Origin: Dolichospermum compactum NIES-806
Lineage (GTDB): Bacteria; Cyanobacteriota; Cyanobacteriia; Cyanobacteriales; Nostocaceae
Direction: 5' to 3'
Length of the DNA: 50,325 nt
Assembly (NCBI RefSeq): GCF_002368115.1
Contig: NZ_AP018316.1
Coordinates: forward strand, 4,923,598 to 4,973,922
Of the stretch, positions 18,332-26,539 are shown piece after piece; the stretch's first letter is position 1, and every line of letters starts with the position of its first letter. The notes below the pieces were generated by a model. The model was not told the DNA's origin and did not search any database. It saw only the letters and a list, made by a program, of their open reading frames with translations. A program made the translations under genes and the position numbers.

Positions 18332-19108
18332 ATGTATGATAATATTTGCAAATTTCTAGCGGAAAACTTCAAAGACGACTTAGCAACATGGTTACTAGGT
18401 TCACCAATTAAATTAACAGAACTTAGTCCTACAGAATTATCTAATGAACCAATTAGAGCCGATTCATTAATACTATTACAATCAGATGAATTAGTTCTAC
18501 ATATCGAATTTCAAACCGACACTGACAAAGATATGCCTTTTAGGATGTTAGATTATCGAATCAGGGGTTATCGTCGGTTTCCTCAGAAAAAAATGCGTCA
18601 AATAGTCATTTATTTGCGAAGAACAGAGTCAGAATTAGTCAATGAAGACAGTTTTAGATTAGAAAACACTTACCATCAGTTTGATGTCATCCGTCTATGG
18701 GAACAACCCACAGATAAATTTATGACTGTTCCCGGTTTATTGCCTTTTGCTGTGCTAAGTCGGACAAAAGATCCTACAATGGTATTAACCCAGGTAGCGC
18801 AAGCTGTAGAAGCAATTAACGACCAACAGCAACAAAAAAACATCGCTGCTGCCAGTAGCATCTTAGCAGGTTTAGTGTTAAAAAAAGATGTAATTAGGAA
18901 GATTCTCAGGAGTGAGATTATGCGCGAATCAGTCATTTATCAAGAAATCCTCGAAGAAGGTGAAGCTAAAGGTAAGGCTGAAGGTAAGGCGGAAACAACC
19001 AGAAAGTTGGCTTTAAACTTGTTACGAATTGGGATGAATTTAGAACAAATTGCTGAAGTTACAGAATTATCTCTTGAAGAAGTTCAAACTTTACAAAGTT
19101 TGACATAA
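18332..19108 (+). CDS. Rpn-family PD-(D/E)XK nuclease
   Basis: A 258-aa protein of the recombination-promoting nuclease (Rpn) or transposase-like family, abundant in cyanobacteria. The N-terminal nuclease fold shows D44, then E59 and Q61 in LVLHIEFQTDTD, matching the D...ExQ catalytic set of this group, followed by the family stretch MPFRMLDYRIRGYRRFP. The C-terminus has a charged GKAEGKAEGKAE linker and a small helical domain (LNLEQIAEVTELSLEEVQTL), typical of this family. The ATG at 18332 matches the usual start MYDNICKFLAENF; a TTG nine bases upstream is also open but less likely. Proposed roles are RecA-independent recombination or defence; the cellular role here is not known. The gene stands alone and ends in a hairpin. 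Confidence 0.85.
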   Translation: MYDNICKFLAENFKDDLATWLLGSPIKLTELSPTELSNEPIRADSLILLQSDELVLHIEFQTDTDKDMPFRMLDYRIRGYRRFPQKKMRQIVIYLRRTESELVNEDSFRLENTYHQFDVIRLWEQPTDKFMTVPGLLPFAVLSRTKDPTMVLTQVAQAVEAINDQQQQKNIAAASSILAGLVLKKDVIRKILRSEIMRESVIYQEILEEGEAKGKAEGKAETTRKLALNLLRIGMNLEQIAEVTELSLEEVQTLQSLT

Positions 19109-19121
19109 TTAACATTGAAAA

Positions 19122-19172
19122 AATCTATTTCTCTCTATCTAGTTTTTATAAAGTCAATGGGAGAAATAGATT
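19122..19172 (+). terminator. Hairpin after Rpn gene
   Basis: AATCTATTTCTC at 19122-19133 pairs perfectly with GAGAAATAGATT at 19161-19172. It follows the Rpn stop by 14 bases. The loop is long (27 nt) and a modest T-rich stretch follows, so it is a plausible but not ideal terminator. Confidence 0.5.
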
Positions 19173-19194
19173 CATTTATTTAACATTTTACTGA

Positions 19195-19336
19195 AGTTTA
19201 GACTAATTTCCCATCCTAATCCGCCAAAGTCTCTGTAGGCGAGGCTTTAAGGGTTTCCAAGTTATTCTACGTCTTGTAAGTCATAAACTTTATACAGCAA
19301 GGGGTTGAGCCTACAAAAAAAGATTTAGTCTAAACT
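19195..19336. repeat. 142-bp inverted-repeat element abutting integrase relic
   Basis: The ends are 12-bp perfect inverted repeats: AGTTTAGACTAA at 19195-19206 and TTAGTCTAAACT at 19325-19336. The right end overlaps the stop codon of the integrase relic, which suggests that insertion of this element cut off the integrase C-terminus. No coding capacity and no clear target duplication are seen. Confidence 0.5.
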
Positions 19337-19539
19337 CCAATTTCTAACCAATCTTCGATAATTGGTAAAACTCCATCTGGTAAATAAACAGTTCTATCTT
19401 TACCACCTTTACCGCTGCGGACTTTAACACTGCCAGAATGGAATTCATTGCTGGTAAGGATACGAGCGATCGCATTTAAAGATTCCCCCATCGCGGCACG
19501 AGAACCGGGTGTAACTTGAAACTGTGAATTTAAGCACAA
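19330..19539 (-). pseudogene. Tyrosine recombinase relic
   Basis: A 69-codon open frame (first candidate start TTG) with two pieces of a phage-type integrase joined together. TPGSRAAMGESLNAIARIL resembles the N-terminal SAM-like DNA-binding domain. VKVRSGKGGKDRTVYLPDGV is the start of the catalytic domain of XerC/D-like enzymes. The sequence between them that should carry the first catalytic arginine is missing, as is everything after VYLPDGVLPIIEDWLEIG, including the HxxR and tyrosine motifs. It is therefore an internally deleted, C-terminally truncated remnant. It lies between the Rpn nuclease and DUF499 genes, marking a past site of gene gain. Confidence 0.7.
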
Positions 19540-19700
19540 TTGGGCTATATTTGTGCCGGACTATACTTATAATTAAATACACGATAAATAGATCCCGTCG
19601 AGGATCTAACTTGTAGAGTATCACTTTGCCTCAGAGATAAAGGTAAAGGTGCTGTTGACAGTCAAAAACTCAGTGTCAAACCATCAATATATTGATTTCT

Positions 19701-22700
19701 ATGCTGCCTTCCATCTTCAAAACCTGTATTCCCAGAGACGAAATTTTAGCAGGGGAACTCTCCCCCGAATTATTCGCAGCTAAATTACGCTTGGTAGTTG
19801 AAGGCACAGCCCCCTACGTCTACCAAGATCCGACAACCTTTTTCGCTAACACCTTTCCTACAGATGGGTTAAAAACCCTGATTTCCGAAGTATTTGGGCG
19901 ATTAGGAGGTGCTGCTATTGGTTCTCCTATTATTCGCTTAGAAACCAGTTTTGGGGGTGGGAAAACCCATGATGAAATCGCCTTGTGGCATATCGCCAAA
20001 AATGGGCGGGAAATCCCTGGATTAGAGCGTTTTGTTGATAATATTAATTTAATTCCAGAGCGTCCAATTCAAGCATCGGCGATCGCTTGCCAAGACTTAG
20101 ATCCAGTTAACGGTGTTTACCATTCAGATACAGGCATTACCACCTATACCCTGTGGGGAGAAATAGCTTATCAAATCGGTGGTGTAGCAGGTTACAGCTT
20201 ACTCAAAGGTTCTGATGAACAACGAGTTAGCCCCGGCACTGTAGTTTTAGAACGCATTACCCAAGGGCAACCCACAGTAATTATTCTCGATGAAATAGCC
20301 CGTTATCTCAGGGCAGCTAAAGCCACAGTAGTTGGTAATAGCGACTTAGCAGAACAAGTTGTCGCCTTTTTATTCTCCCTCATGGACTTGGCAGCAGCTT
20401 CTAATAACTTAGTCTTTGTTTATACCCTCGCCTCCTCCACTGATAGTTTTGGGGCAGAAACTACAGAAATTCGGGAAACTATTTCGGCCACAGCTAGACA
20501 AGAACGGATTCTCAAACCCAGCACCGATGTGGAAATTTACAATATCGTTAAACAACGGATGTTTAACAGCATCGAAGCCAACGCAGCCAGTGATGCCGCT
20601 AGAGAATATCTGCAAACTTATAAAGCCAGTCGGATTGACTTACCAGATGGCTGCAAAGATGCCCGTTATGCCGAAGGAATTGAACAGAGTTATCCCTTCC
20701 ATCCTGAACTATTTAGCCTATTAACCAAAAAAATCGCCTCCATTCCCAACTTCCAACGCACCAGGGGCGCATTACGCCTATTTGCTGGAGTTATACGTTA
20801 TCTATGGCAAAATATTCCCAATTCCCAGTCCCCAGTCCCCAGTCCCCAGTCCCCAATTTGGATACCTCTAATTCACACCCATCATATCCCTGTAGGCATT
20901 GAAGAAGAAATTACCAGTGATTTAACTTCTCGACTGGGTAGAGAATTAATGCGAATCCCCATTCAAGCAGACATTTATAACCCAGATGGTAGAGAAGCAT
21001 ATAGCCAATTACAAGACGCAGAATGGCAAGCAGCCGGCAAACCTCCCTTTTCTACATGGGTAACTAGAACCATTTTCTTACATTCTATTAACCAAGGAAT
21101 TGCCGCAGGTATTCGTCGTCCTGAATTAAACTTATCCCTACTGACACCAGGATTAGAAATTGGCTTTGTACAGACTGTTTTAGACAGACTCACAGCAGTA
21201 GCGTGGTATTTAGAAAATGATCCAACTACCTCCATTGCCAGATTTAAAGAAGAACCATCACTCAATAAAATCATTTCCGAAGAAAAAGCACAAATTGGCA
21301 TTACTGAAGCCAAAGACGAATTAAGAAAACGCAGGGATACGATTTTCGCGGATAAATTCTTTAAATTAGTTTCAGCACCAATAAGTCCCGCAGATGTAGA
21401 TGATGTTGCTGATAGCGTAGCTTTGTGCATTATTAATTTTGATGATGCTGATATTTCTTCAACCACAGATGGACCACCTGCTATAGTAGAACGCATTTTT
21501 AACAACACTGGAGAAGCAGGAAAATTCCGCACTTATAGAAATCGCCTGTTATTTCTTATTGCTAACAAACAAGAATTACAACGTGCCATTGAGAATGTGC
21601 GAGAATATCGGGCTATGCAAAATATTCTCAATTCTCCTAATCGTTTGCAAGACTTATCAGAAAATCAACAAAAACAACTCAAAGGACGTAAAAGTGATTG
21701 TGAATTAAAGATTAGAGTATCCATTACTAATACCTATCGGCATTTATTTTACCCTGCCAATGATCCGGTGAAAGCCCCCAAGGGTTTAATGCACTATCCC
21801 CTACCTGCCCAAGAATCTGGTGAAGTCAAAGGTAATAACCAACAGGATATTATTTTAAAATCTCTCAAAGATTGTCAAAAAATCCGTCAAGATGAAGCAC
21901 AATCTTATGCACCAGCATTCATATTACAGAAAGTTTGGCCAGCAGGGATAAATCATTGGACAACGAAAGCATTAAAAGAAACTTTTGCTAAAGATTTGAG
22001 TTTAAATATTTTCGCTGATGCGGAAATATCTAAATTACGAGAGACAATTCGCACAGGAATTTTAGATGGTAGTTGGGATATAAAAATTGGCGAGAAACTA
22101 TTCATCAAAACTGATGATAATAAAATTGTTCCCCCTGATTCGATAGAATTTTCTGAAAAAATAGAATTGTATCGTCGGGGTATTCTCCAACCACCCAAAC
22201 CACGAGAAATTGAACTGAATGCCCAAGTTATGCCTAGTACAGATAAGTTAAAACCTGTGCGGTTAAGGTGGAAAGCATCTGGGGCATTGACAATTAAATT
22301 GTATCAAGAAAATACGGAAATCAATGATAGGGTGTTTCGTCCTAGTGATGAATATGAAACTACCATTACCCAAACTACTATTTTTAAAATAGTTGTTGAC
22401 TACGGTAATGAAGAAATAGTTGAAAAAGAAACTAAAGCCTCCATAATTACTTATGGTACTGGTACTTATGGTACTGGTGGAACTTCTTCTCCTGGTGTGG
22501 CAGAACCGGGAAGTTTATTTGCCGTCAAACCAGAAACATTTAATGCTGAAGGTACACACAATAGTGTATTTACTCAATTAGCTGACTTTATCAAAGATAA
22601 TCAAGCCGAAGGAATTGAATTGTTAGAAATTTCGGTGGCAGAAGTAATGGACTACCGCAAGTTATTAACTGCCTTTCCTTTGTTGATGAAATTACCCCTC

Positions 22701-22967
22701 CAAATTGACCAGACAGCAAGTATAACCTTGGGAGAGCAATTTATTCGTTTAGAGTACCAAGGACTATATAAAGGGTTTAATAGTTTTCAGAATACTCTTA
22801 ATACCTTGTTAGGTAGTAAAGATGTCAAAGCAGATGTATTCTTGAAGTTAGAATTTAAATTTTTGTCACCAATTCTGCCAGAGGGAACAGAAATAAGTAA
22901 TATCAAAAGTGCCTTAAACCGAAATCCGGTGGACAGGTTGAATTTAATGGCGAAATTGATCTATTAG
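19701..22967 (+). CDS. DUF499 ATP-binding protein
   Basis: A large P-loop ATPase of the DUF499 family (about 1088 aa). The opening is typical (FKTCIPRDEILAGELSPELFAAKL). Walker A is SFGGGKTH, about residue 84, followed by an unusual DEIALWH where most relatives have a TLIALYH-like stretch. Walker B is TVIILDEIARYL near 200. A helical middle and a beta-rich C-terminal third follow. Families DUF499 and DUF1156 typically occur together in predicted anti-phage or modification loci; the methylase here is at 53-2917. A CCCCAGT heptamer array at about 20824-20855 is read in frame as SQSPVPSPQSP, an insertion unlike the rest of the protein. A second small repeat gives TYGTGTYGTGG near 22452-22480. 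ATG at 19701 is preferred over TTG at 19692. Confidence 0.88.
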   Translation: MLPSIFKTCIPRDEILAGELSPELFAAKLRLVVEGTAPYVYQDPTTFFANTFPTDGLKTLISEVFGRLGGAAIGSPIIRLETSFGGGKTHDEIALWHIAKNGREIPGLERFVDNINLIPERPIQASAIACQDLDPVNGVYHSDTGITTYTLWGEIAYQIGGVAGYSLLKGSDEQRVSPGTVVLERITQGQPTVIILDEIARYLRAAKATVVGNSDLAEQVVAFLFSLMDLAAASNNLVFVYTLASSTDSFGAETTEIRETISATARQERILKPSTDVEIYNIVKQRMFNSIEANAASDAAREYLQTYKASRIDLPDGCKDARYAEGIEQSYPFHPELFSLLTKKIASIPNFQRTRGALRLFAGVIRYLWQNIPNSQSPVPSPQSPIWIPLIHTHHIPVGIEEEITSDLTSRLGRELMRIPIQADIYNPDGREAYSQLQDAEWQAAGKPPFSTWVTRTIFLHSINQGIAAGIRRPELNLSLLTPGLEIGFVQTVLDRLTAVAWYLENDPTTSIARFKEEPSLNKIISEEKAQIGITEAKDELRKRRDTIFADKFFKLVSAPISPADVDDVADSVALCIINFDDADISSTTDGPPAIVERIFNNTGEAGKFRTYRNRLLFLIANKQELQRAIENVREYRAMQNILNSPNRLQDLSENQQKQLKGRKSDCELKIRVSITNTYRHLFYPANDPVKAPKGLMHYPLPAQESGEVKGNNQQDIILKSLKDCQKIRQDEAQSYAPAFILQKVWPAGINHWTTKALKETFAKDLSLNIFADAEISKLRETIRTGILDGSWDIKIGEKLFIKTDDNKIVPPDSIEFSEKIELYRRGILQPPKPREIELNAQVMPSTDKLKPVRLRWKASGALTIKLYQENTEINDRVFRPSDEYETTITQTTIFKIVVDYGNEEIVEKETKASIITYGTGTYGTGGTSSPGVAEPGSLFAVKPETFNAEGTHNSVFTQLADFIKDNQAEGIELLEISVAEVMDYRKLLTAFPLLMKLPLQIDQTASITLGEQFIRLEYQGLYKGFNSFQNTLNTLLGSKDVKADVFLKLEFKFLSPILPEGTEISNIKSALNRNPVDRLNLMAKLIY

Positions 22968-23032
22968 TTGACGGTTAAGCTGATATGCAGCTAAATTGTA
23001 TACAGCTTTTTCAGTGTTATAAGGTACACATT

Positions 23033-23055
23033 TAGCGGGCAAGATGCCCGCACTA
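23033..23055 (-). repeat. Small palindromic dispersed repeat, copy C
   Basis: Same family as 2987-3020 but inverted. The hairpin GCGGGCA-AGA-TGCCCGC is at 23035-23051. Relative to copy A, one stem pair is changed on both sides, so the fold is kept. Confidence 0.8.
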
Positions 23056-23129
23056 CAAGGGTTTTATGATTTCAATTTGTACCTGATTGTAACGAAATAT
23101 GCTGTAATTGAGAAATCCTGAAATTAAAG

Positions 23130-23152
23130 TAGTGCAAGCATCTTGCTTGCAT
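23130..23152 (+). repeat. Small palindromic dispersed repeat, copy D
   Basis: Hairpin GCAAGCA-TCT-TGCTTGC at 23134-23150. Compared with copy A the second stem G-C pair is replaced by A-T on both arms. It stands 60 bases before the next gene. Confidence 0.8.
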
Positions 23153-23210
23153 TCCTTATCCGAATTAAACACACAACAGCTTAACAGTCAACGGTTAACA
23201 GTCAACAAAT

Positions 23211-23639
23211 ATGCAAGAATTTCAGTTGCGTGTAGTTTCCACAGATAACAATAACTTTGTAGTAGAATTATATCAGTGTGCTTATAAAAAGGCAGGAGAG
23301 AAAAAACGTCCTTCTGCCAAGCGCATTGGTAGGTTAAAGGGTAGTGCTTTAATTCAGGTAAAACAGGCAATTTATGATTGTTTAAAGGCCAATAATTATG
23401 ATCCTAAAACGTTAAGTCATAATCGCCAAAGTCCTTATGTTTTAACTGAGGAAACAGGGATAAATTTAGCTTTGTTGTTTCAGACGGTGCAACCACTTTC
23501 TAAGCCAGAACGTATTGCTAATATTGCCCAAGGTATAAAAGCAATGAGTTATGAGGAATCCCATTATTGGTTTGCTAAGATTAGTAATGGAAAGCGTAGT
23601 CAGGCGTTAAAAGCGATTAGGGTATTATTAGGAGATTAA
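23211..23639 (+). CDS. Small basic protein downstream of DUF499 gene
   Basis: A 142-aa protein I cannot place in a named family with certainty. It begins with a beta-rich stretch (MQEFQLRVVSTDNNNFVVELYQC), continues with a lysine-rich segment (KKAGEKKRPSAKRIGRLKG) and ends in a helical region (SKPERIANIAQGIKAMSYEESHYWFAKI). This looks like a small nucleic-acid-binding or adaptor protein. It follows the DUF499 gene on the same strand after a 243-base spacer with two hairpin repeats and tandem TTAACAGTCAAC. Similar short genes are frequent next to DUF499 genes, so I infer a role in the same system. Confidence 0.75.
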   Translation: MQEFQLRVVSTDNNNFVVELYQCAYKKAGEKKRPSAKRIGRLKGSALIQVKQAIYDCLKANNYDPKTLSHNRQSPYVLTEETGINLALLFQTVQPLSKPERIANIAQGIKAMSYEESHYWFAKISNGKRSQALKAIRVLLGD

Positions 23640-23833
23640 ATACTTTACATGAAGCAGTAATATCTTTAGAACTCATCCATGATAATGTTGACTATGAATA
23701 CAGTAAAGATTGATGTTGATTGAGGGATGATGGATAATTATGCTTTGATTTTAAATTTCTAATTTAATGGATATTAACCAACAAAAAGAACAATTTAGCA
23801 TCACTTAATATTAGGAAATATACATTGAATTTT

Positions 23834-25054
23834 ATGGATTCCCATTCCCCACTGTGTCAAGCCATAGCCCATCGTATCATCACCAGTCCTCAAAAAAGAA
23901 TTACTTTTGCGGAATACATGGATATGGTGTTATATCACCCAGAACATGGCTATTATTCTAGTGATGCTATCAAAATTGGCTTTCGCGATAGTGATTTTTT
24001 TACATCTGCCAGTTTAGGCGCTGACTTTGGGGAATTACTAGCAAAGCAATTTTACCAAATGTGGGAGATTTTAGATCAACCTATACATTTTGATTTGGTA
24101 GAAATGGGGGCAGGACAAGGTATATTAGCATCCCATATTCTCAATTATATACAGCAAGAGTACCCAGATTTTTTTGGCGCAGTCAAATATATTATTGTTG
24201 AAAAATCACAAAGTTTAAAACAAGAACAACAACAACGGTTACAAGATTTTGCTGTTGATTGGTGTAACTTGGAAGAAATTCCTCACAAATCTATTAACGG
24301 CTGCTTCTTTTCCAATGAATTAGTGGATGCTTTTCCAGTCCACCAATTTATTTTAGCAGCAGGGGAATTGCGGGAGATTTATGTCACGATTCAGGAGGAA
24401 ATAGACAATCTTGCAGAATTGAGCAGTGAAATCAGTGAAATCCAGATAATCCGTGATCCTATATTTATTGAAGTAATAGGAGAACCATCAACACCACAAT
24501 TAGGAGAATATTTTAAGTTAGTAGGAATTGATTTAAGCCAAAATACTTATGAAAATGGCTATCGTAGTGAAATTAATTTAGCAGCTTTGAACTGGTTGGG
24601 TATAGTGGCAGACTGCTTGGAACGGGGGTATGTGCTAACAATTGATTATGGCTACCCTGCTCATCGTTATTATAACCCTAGGCGATCGCAGGGAACTCTC
24701 CAGTGCTACTACCAGCATCGTCATCATGATAATCCTTATATCAATATTGGGCAACAAGATATCACCGCCCATGTTGACTTTACAGCCTTATCATCTTGGG
24801 GTGAACGGTGCGGACTCAAACAAGTTGGTTGGACGCAGCAAGGTTTATTTTTGATGGCATTGGGAATAGGTGAAAGGTTAGCTGCACTCTCCTCTCAACA
24901 GCAACCAATATCACAGTTGCTACAACGCCGAGAAGGATTACACCAACTAATTAACCCAGGGGGATTAGGCAATTTTGGCGTTTTAGTCCAAAGCCAGGGA
25001 CTAACTGAACAACAAGCATCACAACCACTCCAGGGATTAGTCGTACCAGAGTAG
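23834..25054 (+). CDS. MidA/NDUFAF7-family SAM-dependent methyltransferase
   Basis: A 406-aa class I methyltransferase of the DUF185/MidA family, whose mitochondrial member NDUFAF7 methylates an arginine of a complex I subunit. Family signatures: ITFAEYMDMVLYHPEHGYYSS near the start, DFFTSASLGADFGELLA, and the SAM motif I VEMGAGQGILASHIL near residue 90. Further on come FFSNELVDAFPVHQF and the conserved LTIDYGYPAHRYYNPRRSQGT. Full length for the family. In cyanobacteria a role in assembling or tuning the NDH-1 complex is plausible but unproven. ATG at 23834 is chosen; TTG at 23825 is also in frame. Confidence 0.9.
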   Translation: MDSHSPLCQAIAHRIITSPQKRITFAEYMDMVLYHPEHGYYSSDAIKIGFRDSDFFTSASLGADFGELLAKQFYQMWEILDQPIHFDLVEMGAGQGILASHILNYIQQEYPDFFGAVKYIIVEKSQSLKQEQQQRLQDFAVDWCNLEEIPHKSINGCFFSNELVDAFPVHQFILAAGELREIYVTIQEEIDNLAELSSEISEIQIIRDPIFIEVIGEPSTPQLGEYFKLVGIDLSQNTYENGYRSEINLAALNWLGIVADCLERGYVLTIDYGYPAHRYYNPRRSQGTLQCYYQHRHHDNPYINIGQQDITAHVDFTALSSWGERCGLKQVGWTQQGLFLMALGIGERLAALSSQQQPISQLLQRREGLHQLINPGGLGNFGVLVQSQGLTEQQASQPLQGLVVPE

Positions 25055-25161
25055 AGATCAAAGAGAAAGCTTAAAAATCTCTTTAACAATCCTGTATTAG
25101 CCTTGTTTGCACTAGCATAACAGTGATGATTAAAGTCAAAAATCTGCAAAGAGGAATAATT

Positions 25162-25257
25162 ATGACTGCTCATGATCTGTTAGTGCTAGTAACTCTACTT
25201 TCCCCCGGACTTTTACTTTCCATAATCATTATGGTGACTTTTGCCGCTGGAGGCTAG
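25162..25257 (+). CDS. 31-residue single-helix membrane peptide
   Basis: A short open frame with a good ribosome binding site (AGAGGA about 8 bases before the ATG). It encodes a short polar start (MTAHDLL) and one hydrophobic helix, ending in AAGG. The size and layout resemble small subunits of photosynthetic or NDH-1 complexes, but I could not match it to psb, pet, psa or ndh peptides that I know. The stop codon overlaps the start of a dispersed repeat (25254-25292), so the C-terminus may have been altered by that insertion. Confidence 0.6.
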   Translation: MTAHDLLVLVTLLSPGLLLSIIIMVTFAAGG

Positions 25258-25292
25258 TACCGCTTCGCGGCAGTCAAAAGTCAAAAGTCAAA
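25254..25292 (+). repeat. Dispersed repeat CTAGTACCGC...GTCAAAAGTCAAAA
   Basis: Second copy of the type at 9678-9718, here with hairpin CCGC-TTC-GCGG. It is followed to 25380 by tandem heptamer-like units (ACAACTG, ACTGACA) common in Nostocales intergenic DNA. Confidence 0.7.
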
Positions 25293-25392
25293 ATTAATTG
25301 GGTATGGGTAATAAATTCTTCCAATTATCCGTACCCACTGACAACTGACGACTAACAACTAACAACTGACCACTGACAAAGGAACGTAAAAC

Positions 25393-26271
25393 ATGAAGGT
25401 GGCATTTCTGGGAACTGGATTGATGGGACTACCGATGGCTCAAAGGTTATTAGCTGCCGAAATAGAGCTAATTGCCTATAATCGCACCCCAGAAAAATTA
25501 GAACCGCTACGGGCAGCAGGGGCGCAAATTGTGACCAAACCCCGCGAAGCCATCCGTGCTGCTGACTGTATAGTGCTAATGCTTTCTAACGCCGCAGCTA
25601 TTTATCATGTCCTACTCACAGATACTTCTTGGCATACTTTATCAGGACGCAGCATCATTCAAATGGGGACGATTAATCCCTTAGAAAGCCAAGAAATCAG
25701 AGATACAGTAGTTGCGGCTGGTGGTGAATATATAGAAGCTCCCGTCCTGGGTAGTATTCCCGAAGCTAAAACTGGCAAATTAATTGTCATGGTCGGTGGA
25801 GAGGAAGAACAGTATCAACGGCATTTAAAGTTACTCCAACATTTTGGAGAAAATCCTGTATATATAGGCGCTGTGGGTTCTGCCTCTAACCTCACCTTGG
25901 CACTTAATCAACTGATTGCTTCTCTGACAACTAGCTTTGCTCTGAGTTTGGCGTATATTCAGTTGCAAGGCATTGATGTTGATTTGTTTATGCAAGTTCT
26001 GCGCGAAAGTAAACTTTATGCCCCTACTTTTGATCAAAATTTGCGGCGGATGTTAGATGGCAATTATAATAACGCCAACTTGCCGACAAAACAACTGATC
26101 AAAGAAATAGATTTATTTATCTCGGAAGCGAAATCCTTGGGTTTGAATCTCAACAGCATTGAGGGTGTAAGGCAAATTTTACACGCAACTATGAAAATGT
26201 CCTATCCAGAAGATGATTACTCATCGGTATTTCCAGCAATTCGGGAATGGGGTGAAGTCAGTGGAGGTTAA
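25393..26271 (+). CDS. Beta-hydroxyacid dehydrogenase homologue, catalytic Lys absent
   Basis: A 292-aa protein of the 3-hydroxyisobutyrate dehydrogenase/glyoxylate reductase family. The Rossmann motif GTGLMGLPMA is at 7-16. NRTPEKLEPLRAAGA follows, where the Arg after Asn suggests NADPH preference. The substrate loop EAPVLGSIPEAKTGKL is at 115-130. The family's catalytic segment GxGxxxKxxxN reads GSASNLTLALN (162-172) here, with Thr168 replacing the usual lysine. The enzyme may therefore be inactive, have changed chemistry, or use another residue. The all-helical C-terminal domain is intact and length is normal. It appears monocistronic with GGAACG close to the ATG and a hairpin directly after the stop. 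Confidence 0.88.
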   Translation: MKVAFLGTGLMGLPMAQRLLAAEIELIAYNRTPEKLEPLRAAGAQIVTKPREAIRAADCIVLMLSNAAAIYHVLLTDTSWHTLSGRSIIQMGTINPLESQEIRDTVVAAGGEYIEAPVLGSIPEAKTGKLIVMVGGEEEQYQRHLKLLQHFGENPVYIGAVGSASNLTLALNQLIASLTTSFALSLAYIQLQGIDVDLFMQVLRESKLYAPTFDQNLRRMLDGNYNNANLPTKQLIKEIDLFISEAKSLGLNLNSIEGVRQILHATMKMSYPEDDYSSVFPAIREWGEVSGG

Positions 26272-26278
26272 AAAAGAA

Positions 26279-26304
26279 TGTAGAGGCGCTAGAACGTCTC
26301 TACA
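26279..26304 (+). terminator. Hairpin after dehydrogenase gene
   Basis: TGTAGAGGCG at 26279-26288 pairs with CGTCTCTACA at 26295-26304 with a single wobble and a 6-nt loop. It starts 8 bases past the stop codon. The TGTAGAGACG type is also a known dispersed sequence, so it may be both repeat and terminator. Confidence 0.55.
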
Positions 26305-26318
26305 AAGGTGATGAGTGA

Positions 26319-26365
26319 CATACTCCACACACTCCCTCTCAGGTGAGTATGGGCTTCTCAGGAAC
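26319..26365. mobile_element. Possible IS200/IS605-type element end, relic
   Basis: CATACTC at 26319-26325 pairs with GAGTATG at 26345-26351, followed by GGGCTTCTCAGG. This layout, a hairpin followed by GGGCTTCTCA, resembles the end of cyanobacterial IS605-group elements. No TnpA or TnpB gene is present, so at most a solo end remains. Confidence 0.3.
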
Positions 26366-26539
26366 TCTTATTTGAAGACATTAACTGAGCTTTAAAGCCC
26401 TATGCCCTAGGGACTTTTGGAGATAATTTTTAACTTTCGTAATAGGCTGCTTTTCAGCATTTAATTTGGGTTACACCTATCCTCAGTGATTATATCAGAT
26501 ATTTGGAGAAGGGTAGGTGAGAGGCTTCTACTGTTTAAG

